Source of the DNA: Rhinopomastus cyanomelas
Taxonomy: Eukaryota; Chordata; Aves; Bucerotiformes; Rhinopomastidae
DNA length: 64,000 bases
Assembly (NCBI GenBank): GCA_013400115.1
Contig: VXBP01010416.1
Coordinates: 118,399 to 182,398 of the forward strand
Direction: 5' to 3'
Positions 45,470-57,500 of the stretch are shown in pieces. Each line of letters begins with the position of its first letter. The stretch's first letter is position 1. Position numbers and translations under genes: made by a program. The notes under the pieces are model-generated. The model did no database searches, was not told the DNA's origin, and saw only the letters and a program-made list of their open reading frames with translations.

Positions 45470-46186
45470 TGATCTTAACCACTGAAGGGATGGAGCCAGG
45501 CTCTATTCAGTGGTGCCCAAGGGCAGAACAAGAGGCAACAGGCACAAACTGAAACACAGAAGGTTCTGAATGAACACAAGGAAATACTTTTTACTGGAGG
45601 ATGACTGAGCAATGGCAGACGTGGTCCTCAGAGTTTGTGTAGTCTCAATTCTTTTAGATATTCAGAAGTCCTTGGCTACCAGGTGTAGGTGGCCCTGCTT
45701 GAACACTGAAGTGGGACAGGATGACCCAGGGATCGGTGCTGGGACCAGTCCTGTTCAATCTGTTCATTGATGACTTGGATGAGGGATTGGCATGCACTGT
45801 CAGCAAGTTTGCTGATGACACAAAGCTGGGTGGCGTCGCCGACACCCCTGCAGACTGTGCTGCCCTTCAGTGAGATCTGGACAGGCTAGAGAGCTGGGCA
45901 GAGAAAAAATTAATGAGCTATAACAAGAGCAAGTGCAGAGTCTTACATCTGGGCAAGAACAACCCNGAGGTTCCACATCAACCTGAGAAGGAACTTCTTC
46001 ACAGTGAGGGTGACAGAGCACTGGAACAGGCTGCCCTGGGGGGTTGTGGAGTCTCCTTCACTGGAGATATTCAAGACCCACCTGGACGTGTTCCTGTGTG
46101 ACTTGGTCTAGGTGATCCTGCTGTTGCAAGGGGATTGGACTGGATGATCTTTTGAGGTCCCTTTCAGTCCGTAATGATTCTATGAC
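45470..46186 (+). mobile_element. CR1 LINE with ORF2 reverse-transcriptase piece, broken by a single N
   Basis: 45470-45650 resembles a CR1 3' region. 45700-45965 encodes part of the CR1 reverse transcriptase, with the catalytic KFADDTKLGG at about 45805-45834 and an in-frame TGA soon after. After the N at 45966 the sequence resumes much nearer the 3' end and runs to a normal terminus. It is a pseudogene copy. Confidence 0.88.
45966..45966. other. Single-N contig join inside CR1
   Basis: One N joins two parts of the CR1 sequence that are not adjacent in a normal copy. Confidence 0.95.
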
Positions 46187-48359
46187 TTCCAAAGCTCCCT
46201 TCCACTCTCAACTATTGTCTGATCCCGTGATGGTTGGTTTGACGTGCTCTGCACCATTTCTAGTGAAATGCAACATTCCCTGTTATTAGCACAGGCCACC
46301 TATCTGACGTTGTACGTGTTTTTAAGAAGGTTTTTCTGACATTCACAGCATCCCAGGACTTGAAATACATGGTTATTCAATCACAGAGCATTCAGGTTAG
46401 ACACTATTCCAGCAACTCAGTGTAAGCCTCACACACTGATGAAGATGTATTCCCATTCTTTGGCAAAAACATTGTGTAAGGAAAATAAATTAACACCATG
46501 AAAAACAATAAAAAACTTATGATGCACTTTTTTTGTCATGTTATGCCCACACACTGCTTCCTACAAGCCAAGGTAAACAGTTAGCCATTTGGAAGATGTG
46601 CATTCTAACTGCCAAACAGACATGAAGGCAGACTAATAATGCAATTATTGATGCTAATGCATCTCTTGGGAAAGAGGTACATTCTGTTATTTCTGACATG
46701 TCCCTAATTCCACATACTTCCAGAAACTTTTGACTATAGACCTGTGGTCAGGGTGTGAACAACGTGCTGCATCACTTTTCCATTTATGGTACCTACCAAG
46801 GGACAATTAATCTGCCCTAATTTCAGAGCTTACAGGATTTTCAAAAGTATAAATAAAAATAAAGGCACAAAAATTTAAAGATAATAGATTCATATTTCTG
46901 TAGGACAGACACCATGTTTTTTGAAAATTGCTCCAGATTCCCATTGACAGATTCAGGTACTGAAAACATTTAAGCCTCAGGGGTAAGACTTGATTTTTTT
47001 TCTCTCTCCCCCTAATTTCACAATGGCTTCTGTGCTACTGCATCAATTTCAGAAAATGAGAGTTAAATCAGTAATTTCAGCAAAATTGTATTCCTTATTT
47101 GTAAAATAACCACATTACTGAGACTACTGTTGTGTGCAGCAACTGCACACAGGACCATATAATCAACATCTAATTAGCCCTACTTCATGTTATATTTGCT
47201 TAATGTTAACTTTCTCAGAGCTATAATTTTTTCCTGTTACCATTACAGCAGTTGATTTTTAATTGCATTACCAACAAAAAGCTCATTAATGTCACGTAAT
47301 TGGCAGTGTTTCCAAAAAACCCCGGAATTAATTGAGTATTTTCTGAAGAGTTCCCATCAAAGTATAATTTAACCATTATAAACAGCTTGGCAACTACATT
47401 TACATAAAGATGTGTCTGAGGAATGTTCTCATGTGTGGAAAATCAGATTTGATATTGCCATTAACAAAACGAAGGAAGCTGTTACATAGCAAACTACTTC
47501 CACATTTTAATGATTTTGGCTAAGCCCCATGTTTTTGTCAAGAGGATCAAATGAAACCCCTTGCTTTTCCACAAAGAAGCAGCAACCAACGTCTGACTGA
47601 GAGTTAGGTAGCAGCTTGCTTTGTGGGAAGATGACTCCACAATCCTTTTCAGGCTATTTTGTACTGTTAGTGGAGAACAGCAGAGATGAGATACTGTGTC
47701 AGACAGACTACAGTTCTTAAGCAGTAGGCTAACTCAGAATTTTTTAAAGGCTTGACCAGAGGATAATTTTATCTACAATGGCTCTTTTGCCAATTATCTT
47801 GTTCATATTCTTATGACAGGACTGACTTAATTACCAATCAAAACAATACAAGTATTCCAATTATCAATAGCCTCTAGGATTTTTAAAGGCCCTCTAAAAT
47901 AGTGTCACTAGAAACAAAGGAAAGAAAGCTTGCATAATGAAAGCTGAGTTGATGATTTCAGATTTAAAATGGGCTTCTATGGCTCACATATCCTCAATAC
48001 AAAGAGAAAAAACAAAGATAAAATCAGTACCATTAATGTCCTGCTTTCACGTTTAACCTGAACACCAAGAGTTTTACAGAATCAAGGTGCCAAACAAAAG
48101 TTAAATAACATCTGAATGTAGCAACCAATAACCTCAATAATCCAGTCTTCAGCTTTAAATATTGTGTGTTCCTGTATCCACTTGGACACCATTATCCTTG
48201 GAAATGCACTGCTTGCTTTGTCCTTTCCCCTTTTACAGTTGTAGTTAACAAACACAATCGCCTGGCACCTGCCTTTGCAACGGACCACCTATCTTTGGCC
48301 TAGAGAATGTCAGTTTAAGCAAGACAGCAATAAATGCACATGGCATTTTACACTCTGAT

Positions 48360-48564
48360 TTTATTTTTTTCTAGCAAACAGGTGTTAAATGTGCCAAAAC
48401 ATGTATTAGCATAACATTTGCTAATATACAATAGCAGAAGTAGATGTAAACATCAAGATTCAACCTTCAGGGTCCCTGTTATTGTTTCACCTGACACCTA
48501 TGTGACCTGGGCACTGATTCTTCCAGAGATGTATCAATGCCCTAGCATACTGCGAGTAGACTAC
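48360..48564 (-). other. FAP: FAP 3' UTR (probable), AATAAA at 48360-48365
   Basis: Minus-strand AATAAA about 200 nt after the stop is a plausible poly(A) signal, giving a short 3' UTR. Not confirmed. Confidence 0.5.
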
Positions 48565-51500
48565 TCATTCTGACAAAGCAAAGCATTGTTTGAGGAAGTG
48601 AGTCATATGTGTGTAGAGATGTTTGCTGGAAAGGCCTGGAATTCCATGGTTCTGGTCAGTGTACCACTGAAAAAGAAAAAAAAAAGCCAGCATGAACACC
48701 TTCTGCCACGTTACAGGTAACTCTCCATACAAGACCTTTATTTTATTACCACGAAGAAGAAAGTGAATGCTTCAAGAAAACAGACTGACTTGCTAATCTT
48801 TATATTTTTAATCTGCTTCCAGCATACTTATATTCTTGCTGAAAAAAGTTACTAAACCTTCTGTAGTCTAGGAGTAAGCATTACTAAGCCTCAGTACTGA
48901 CATGTGTATCAGGACAGGCAAGAGAACTTTAAGAGACTGTTAAGGATGAAGTTCCCTTGGCAATAGGTGTTGCATGCTTGCTCATGAATATTGGGTTCTA
49001 AGCAACAAATGTTCAGTTAAATGTTGAAGAATTCTACTCAAAACACCCTGCATTACATTAGGGCCATGAATATTATGCACGACGTACTGCAAACAAAAGA
49101 CACATATGAATTATGGAAACTCGTAAGAGACAGTGGACATTCCTCTGCAGCTAAAACAGAATGACTGCAACTGCATACAGCATCCCAAGCACTTGAGAAA
49201 TAACCTGGCTTCGCTAAATATCAGCGAAGGAGTCAGAAAATGTGGAGGATGCAAAGGGGCCTGCAAACCCCAAGTACAGGGAGAGAACTGCTTGAGAGAG
49301 TAAAGCGCAGAGCCACAAAGATGATGAAGGGAGTAGAGCACCTCTCAGGAACGCTGAGGGAGCTGGGTCTCTCTAGCTTGGAGAAACAAAGACTGAGGGG
49401 TGATCTCATTAATGTTTATAAATGTAGAAAGGGTGGGTGTCAGGAGGACGGAGCCAGGCTCTTCTCAGTCTCAGTCATCTAATGATAGGACAAGGGGTGG
49501 TGGGTGTAACACAGGAGGTTCCACATAAATATAAGAAGGAACTTCTTCACAGTGACACTGATGGAGCACTGGAAGGGGCTGCCCAGGGGGGTTGTGGAGT
49601 CTCCTTCTCTGGAGATGTTTAAAACCCGCCTGGATGTGTTCCTGTGCAACTTGGTCTAGGTGATCCTGCTGTGGCAGGGGGATTGGACTAGATGATCTTT
49701 CAAGGTTCCTTCCAATCCCTGTTGTTCTGTGATCCCTGTCTAATCCCCGTTCATAGTGCAGGGAAAGTGGACTCAGGCAGGGGTGCGACACATTTGACAG
49801 CAGGCAAACACTTTGGTTACTAGCCCTGTCTAAAAAGGTGCAGAAGCAGAGCTTATGGTGTGATTCAGAACTACTTTCCCCCCCCTCCTTAATTAATGTC
49901 CTTTAACTTCTTGCCTATTGTTCCTCTGTTTGCCTGTACCTGCTACCCAAGCAAGTTTTCTGTTGACCTTTTTTTCTGATCCTGGTTATACTGTTTGGAT
50001 GCCATCTACCCTTTTTATTTGTTTCACCTTGTGCAGGTATGTCCAGTTCAAGATAGAATCCATCAGAACTGTTGATGGACATCTTCTTCATCATCTTCTC
50101 TTTTATTAGCTTTCATAAGGAGACTGGATGCTCGTTCTTCTTGACAAATTGTTTTAAAATCTTCTAAGTTATTACTAACAAGCAAGAAATCCCTCTAGCA
50201 TCCATAGGGCAAGAACGAAATAAAAAGAAGGGCAGGCAAATCCTTTGAGGAAGAGATTTTTCTACTAAGAGTAACAAAGGCACTAAGAATCGGTAGATTT
50301 TGAAGCAAGTTAAATGGAATTGTGCTCTTAAAACCAATGCCAAAAGTCAGATAAGCTTACTGGTAAAGCTATACACCACTTCTCAAAAAGAAAGAGCGTC
50401 TGTTATTTACCATTGCCTGGAAATCCACCTGTGCGTTAACCAGAGCTTTTGCGATTTGTGCTGAGTTCTGAAAATGCACATTATCTAAAGAAGGGAAAAA
50501 CCAGAGATTGGCTGTTGAAACATGTAAATAGCACAAAGCATAACGTTATAGTGCATTAAGTTGTGTCCACTAATTATCAAGTGATACCGTTGACATTACC
50601 AAGAGTGAGTAAGCATCTTCTAACCTGTCATATGGTAATCCACTAAAGATCTAAGCACTGACGCTAATCAAAGGCACAGAAAGATGTTTAATGTTTTTCA
50701 AACAAAGTGATCCTGGGTCTGTATTTGTACTGCCATTTGCAAACCTCACCATCTGCTGTTCCATGGATGAGAAGATACTCCACGTTTTGGAAATTCTTTG
50801 CTCTTACCATCACAGTTGAATTCTGTTGAGAGGAAAAATGAACAGCTCAGCAGCTGCAATTTAAACTACTTAGTCACAGAGCTGAAAGGCTTTCATCACC
50901 TACTAAAACAGCAATCAAACAGTTGGACTGGCATAATAACGACAGCAGTGGCTTCCTATGAAAGGTTATAATAGAGGCCATATATATATATATATATTTA
51001 ATGCCTTATCTAAGGGCCAATTTGTGTTAAGCTCTAGACATGCATCATTCCCTGAACACTGTATTTCCTGGCTACTCAGTCAACTCTACAGTGGTGTTTT
51101 GGTATCACCTCTTTCTATTCTTTGAGATGGGATGAAGAATGATAAGAAACAGAGAAAATGATCCAAAATCTTTAATGTGAGTCTTTCTGCTAACATCTTT
51201 GGGTGTTAATTCAGGCCTCTCTGTATCGAGAGCTTGGTATGTGTGCTGCTAGAAGAAAGCTGCAAACTTCCTATCAATATGAAGAAGAAAAGCAATCTCT
51301 TCCAGGCAGGGGAAGTTGTGCGACCTGGTCTAGGTGATCCTGCTCTGGCAGAGGGACTGGACTGGATGATCCCTTCCAATACCTAATGATTCTATGATTC
51401 TATGATTTAGTAGGCTGATGATGTCATTATCAGAAAGCTAAGTTTGCATGAAGCAGTTTGCATACCACAGCTAACAGCAGCCACCAAAACCTTATCAACA

Positions 51501-54500
51501 TCAACATTCTAACGTCTCTCAAATTGGTTTTTTTGCCTAAGATAATGGTTCATGCTGGTAGAACTGGATGACTTGTCCCAATGAGAAACGTCCTTCAAAT
51601 TAGCATATTTAGAATTGATAAATGCAAACCCACAGCATTAGCTTTGCTGCTACAGGACTGCCACTATGAGAGCTGGCAGGTAATCTTCTTTCTTCACAGT
51701 TCTACTTCTCTGTGGAAGTGTGATTCAAGCTTAAGACAGAAAGAGAATTCTCACCTTGTAATGCTCAAGATTATCGGACTCCACAGGAAGGCCCATAAAT
51801 CGCTCTGTGTAGATAGAGGCTGCAGTATTAAAGAAAAAAAAAGCTACAGATAAAGAACATACAGGTATGTTGTCCTTCCAGTGACATACTGAAAATTTTA
51901 ACTGTCTCTGTTGTGCTTGGTTTCCCCAGAAAACATAAATTTTAAAATTATTTTTAAAAATCAACAATGACATTTAATTCATGTTCTTCATACCATCCTT
52001 GCAGAAGTAGTGGTTTGACACTCATCTGTGGAATCCACAGAAGGTTTTTGCAAGTAAATTGATACTGCTCTATGCTACTAGGTTCAACTCCAGAAGTCAG
52101 TTGAATGAGCCAAGGAAGGTGCGTGGTGGAAAGATGACACAGACTATTTCTGACACCTTCAGAAGAGACGATGAGCAGAATCTCAGCCTGGGATGTGTTT
52201 GTATTTAATAAACATGGGTATTTTCCTATTGAATATGCAGCAATTAGGGTGCAGGAAATGATACAGTCTTGCAACCGAAAAATCTGTACAGCTGCCGTTC
52301 AGGTTTCTGCTAAGTCCTTTTTCTAACTATAACAAATGCTAAACTAAACAAAGTTTCTAACTAAAACAAATGTGTGTAACTGAACGGTAGCTATCACCAA
52401 GAAATCAGGAGGAACAGTGATCTCTGAGATGTCTGGGTATCTGTAATTTAACTAGGAGCTGTTTTGAAAATTTGTGGAAAACTGACACAGCAGCTGTTGC
52501 TAGCAGAACATTACTTTATGACCTTGCCTTGAAAGAGTAACTGACACATACTGAGCAGTCACGCTGCAGTGTTACAAGGATATTATTCATTTAGCAGAGT
52601 CAATGCTTTTTGACAAAGAAGAGCTGGCATCCTTCCCTCCCATAAGAGAGGTGACGGCCATTGTAATCAGTAAGGAACTGGGACTGTTGGCCTTCTTGTC
52701 CAACTTGATGTACAGCATTAGAATAATTCTGTTAAAAAGCAGAATTGAGAGTCCTCCCATGAAAGGAAAATGATTCAATATAGTCATGGTTTATTATGTA
52801 TTCCTTCCATACCTTACCACTGAGCGCTAAAGATACGCACTGTGTCCCAGAACAGCCAAGTAAGGCTCCTGAGGATAACTGGTAACAAACTTAGCATCAA
52901 AAAGATCGAAGTAGCCTATATTTTATGAAAATCCTTTATCATTCAGTGAAAACAGAAAATGTGCAATATCTGTTGTCAACACAGTGTCAAACAACCATAT
53001 TGGGCTTAAGTTTTCAACAAAATACTCTTTCTGAATGGCTGGCATTTCTAGTATTCTGAGCCAAATTCTCCACTGTCTTCTACCAGTTCACAACAAGTTC
53101 ATAGAGGTCAGTAGAACTGCATTATAATGACTAAATGGAAGATTCAGCTTGTCAATTACCGAAGAAGAAAAAGGAGATTAATTGTGAATTTTAATAGAAC
53201 AGTCCCAGATCAAGTGCTTTGAACGGTACATTGTCCCCAAATAAATCTTCCCTTGCCATCTTAATAACTGTTTAGCTGCTATTAACTTTGACACAAAAGG
53301 GAGGTGAGGTGAGTGGGAGGATTGCAGAAAAAAAGATGAACGGTCTAAACTCTGATGGTCTAAAAGATGGTGGGACAGAACTTAGAAGCATTAGGGGCAA
53401 CAGATCCTTTGACATACTGATACTACATAAAGACTCAAATATGTAGCACCCTGTAGTTTTGCCCCTGACACATTCCACCCTACTGTTAATATCATCAGTT
53501 TGCCAAAACTGATTCATGACTTCCTTCTGTTTCCTTTCTTCTTTCCTTAGTGGAGGTACATTTTGTCTTTTTGGATTTTGCTATGTGTTTTCAGCAAGAT
53601 TCTCTAACTCCCTCCTGCAAATTCAGCTTTAGATTGCAATGGCACAGGTCTAATTTATTTTAACTGAAAAACAGAATTCAATTTCTAATGCCTGGGAAAC
53701 TTTTATAGCCCTTCTTGAACTTTTGCAAAAATAGTGCTCGATGCCTGCATTCTGGAAATAAATTTGTGAACATGAATGAAAATATCTTAAAAAAACCTTG
53801 ATGCCAGTGAACACATGAAGACTATGCTTCCTGTGTCACACAAATGTTTTCCTCTTTGTTTGCAAAACACCATAAATACAAGAAATGTCTGTACGAGCAG
53901 TCAGGGAAGGAATCTTTCCCATTTAACCAAAAATTTTTCTCATAACCAATGCTTCTTAGCAAACGACCATATGCTAAGTAAATGTGTTCAAAGTGCTACA
54001 TTTTTCTCATTGAAAACATGTATGCCATGATTTTTTTATACTAAGGTTCCTCCTATACACCGTGCCAAAAGCTTAACAGGTCTGCAAGTTAGTATGACTA
54101 TGTGCCTGCTTTATTCACACAGTACAGCCCGAGCAGTATACTCCCAGCGTTGTTTCCTCTGAACAGTTTGGAGCTCAAGTCAATAAACATAAATAAAAAT
54201 ATGCCTCATAACACAACAACACAGGAAGTGTGGCTGAGAAACATCTAAAGGGAAAAACCGCTTAATTAAAAAATAATTATATCAGACACCACTGAGTCCC
54301 TCTCTTCTTGGCTGCTTTTGGGAAATAATTGCAGTCATCAGAAATACTGACTCCTGACAGAGATAATTTGCAGATTCTGAGTTATACTGCTCTGTGATTT
54401 CATTACTGGCAGGAAAGTAATTTCATCTGTTTCTGCATTCAGTGCTATTGTTTTAACAGAGCTGTTAGTGAGATGCTCAATTATACCAGCTAATGAAGAG

Positions 54501-57500
54501 GGCTATGCACACTGTTACAGATGCGCATATTGAATAGGAGTGTACCCTCTTCTACATGACAGTCTGTTCCAATCTGAGAGTTGCAGTCAGTTATTTTTAG
54601 CCAGAAAAACATTAAACTTGATGCCTTAAGAGTTTTGTGTCTAGTCAATTCAACTGCCATGTTTCATACTGCTAGTCTCCTGCAATTGTGTCATTCAGAA
54701 AGTCATTAAATGCTAGGTCTTGCTTTCCAAGTCAGTATTTATAACAAGTTTCCATACCGTAATATTCCCAGCTGGAAACAGGAGCCACAGCTATTCCACA
54801 TTTAAATACTCCACTGCCAGATCCAAGTGCCAAAGAAGTTACGTACCCACCATAGGACTAGGGAGAAATCACAGACAGTTTAAAATTATTGGTGAAGCAT
54901 CCTTTTGTTTTTTGAAATAAACTCATATAAATTAATTCAAGGTCACTGTTTTGCTTTGAATGCTTGGAGGCAAAAGCAGTAAAAGCTTCTTCTTTGCTAC
55001 TTCCTGAATGCTTATCACAGGGTACTGCTGTTATTATCACTTAGAATTATATAAAAATTTAAGCTGGTAGCGTCCTTCAATGTAATCTAGTGCAATCTCT
55101 GTTTCTAAATAGGGCTAACTTTGGCTTGAAATGAGGCTGATCAGAGTCACATCTACATTACACCACCTCTCTCTGCTCACTCTATGTTACCACTGGCCAC
55201 TGTCACAGCAAAATTTTTCTTCCTGAAAAGTACACAAAACTTCCCTTGCGGCAGGTTGTGTTCACTGACCCTCACCCTTTAAATGTGCACCTCCAAGAAG
55301 AACTATACGGTTTTTTCCTTCCTCAGCAAACTACCTAACTTCTTCTAATTACTGGTATGTTGAACCAACACCACTACTAACAGGCTCAGCTACTTGAAAG
55401 CTTGAGGTTGGAGGACTTCCTCCCTGCTGCCTGCCTCTGTTCCTGTTCTTTTCTGGCCTGATTCCTCTAGCTGGGATCCAGTAAAGGAAAAACAACTTGA
55501 TAGCTGCAAGTTAGGTAACGTAGTAAGTAAACCTGGATATCAGTAGGCATGGATCTATGTAACTGTGCGGGGCTAGTTGCTGAGCTAGAAAATAATGTAA
55601 ATAAAAGCATTTGGTTTGTCTGTCTGCAGGATGGAACTGAGGATGACAAATACTTGTATAAAGTGTTTGGGAAATAATGGTTTCCTGTTGACTTTGGACA
55701 GGAGGGAGGGGTAAAAGTATGAAGAGTTTTGGAAGTTATCAAGCCTCGTCGGTGGCATATGACAGCCTAAGGGGAAAGTCCATGTAGGTTGGCTCATTTA
55801 ATCTTTTAAACAAAAAAAAGTTCACAAGGCTAGAAAATAAAGGATTAGGATCACGCAGACAAATTTATAAAGTGTAACAGGCAGAGAGATGAGTCCAAAA
55901 TGTGAATTGCATTAGTGGTTATTTAAGAGCTTTTGCCTTCTAGAAGAGTTTGATGAATCTGCAAGTACAATGAGCTTCACAGTTCATCCATACCTGGCAG
56001 GCTACAAATAAGGAAAAAACAAACCAGGAAATAGTACAATACAGTATCACAGTAATGATAAGGTTGGAAAAGACCTTAAAGATCATCCAGTCCAACCTAA
56101 ATCCAAATAAACCCAGTCATCCTAACATCTAACATCTAGGTCATGCCACTCAGCACCTCATCCAGCCTAACCTTGAACACCTCAGGGACGGTGACTCAAC
56201 CACCTCTGTGGGCAGCCCATTCCAAAACCAGATCACTCTTTCAGTGAAAAGTCTTTTCCTACTGTCAAGTCTAAACCTCCCTTGATGGAGCTTAAGACTC
56301 TTGTCCTGTCTCCAGTGGCCAGGGAGAAAAGACCAGCCCCTGTCTGACTACAACCACCTTTCAGATAGTTATAGACAGCGATAAGGTCACCCCTGAGCCT
56401 CCTCTTTTCCAGACTAAACAAACCCAGCTCCCTCAGCCTCCCCTCATAGGGCTTCTCTTCCAGCCCCTTTACCATTCCAGTTGCCCTTCTCTGGACCTGT
56501 TCCAGCACCTCGACATCTTTCTTAAGCTGAGGGGCCCAGAAGTGAACACAATCCTCCAGGTGTGGTCTAACCAGTGCTGAATACAGGGGAAGGACCTGCA
56601 GGCCACACCATTCCTGATGCAGGCCAATAGTAGTACAATACGGAGAAACAAATGGGAAAAAAGACTGACAGGTTGGATGTTACTTAAATATTGTATCTGC
56701 TACAGGGATACAATGCCTTAGATGTGTGAAATCTCTTAAACGCTTCTGGAAACACTGTGGTGAAAGAAAATACGATGTGATTAAAAAAATAAAACATTTT
56801 CATGTGGCCTCAGTTTCGCTAATGCCACTTTAGAATAACGCACTTGTAAATATCTGCGTCACTTCATTTCACCATATGGTACCCCATTTTATCCTGGTGT
56901 TATAGTAGTGTCTGACCAAAGTAATTTAAATGTTAGTTGGTAGAAGCTTCATAGAAAGATTTTAGCAGCCCTGCTCAAGTGCTATCTAAGATCAGGCAAC
57001 TTTCATGGTTACAGCTGAACCAAATCCTACAAAATCCATCCTGCAGTGTGTTTTGGGTATCCTTGTGCAATGAAACTAGGCCAACAAAAACAAACAAAAC
57101 CCAGCAAAAAATAAACAAACATTGACAGATCAGAAGAATTCTCCTGGCAAAGACAGGCAGTTAAAAGGAATGAAATAAAAGGTCTTTCTGAATGGTAATC
57201 AGAGAAAAATGAACACATATAAATAGAAAAATATTGAAAAATGTTAATGAGAAGCTAACATACCAGTTTACTCTAAGTTTTTTTAATTAGTGCTTCCTGT
57301 TACTGCTAGACAGCTGATACTGACTTACTCAAGGAAGTACCAAGAGTGGCCAACATAGGACTGGCCTCCAAGACCTTTTAGCATTCCTCACAGTCCTGTC
57401 CCTAATCCACGAGACCACTGGGTACCGAGCAACTGAATCAGGTGATATAAACATCTTAAAAATCTCTTCAAAGGGGCTGAGTAGCATTTGTAATGCCACT

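Larger units (their letters stand above)
37422..48359. other. Intergenic region between FAP (3' end) and GCG (5' end)
   Basis: About 10.9 kb. Holds GCG upstream DNA, CR1 copies (38.4-38.9, 40.5-40.7, 43.4-43.8, 45.1-45.2, 45.5-46.2 kb), an LTR-like GC-rich element (41.0-42.6 kb) and an old repeat near 44.1 kb. The stretch 46.2-48.3 kb has no recognised feature. No gene was seen. Confidence 0.65.

Noticed and set aside
52587..52787. 66-codon minus-strand frame in a FAP intron
   Set aside because: No match to a FAP exon, no suitable splice borders seen and no known domain.
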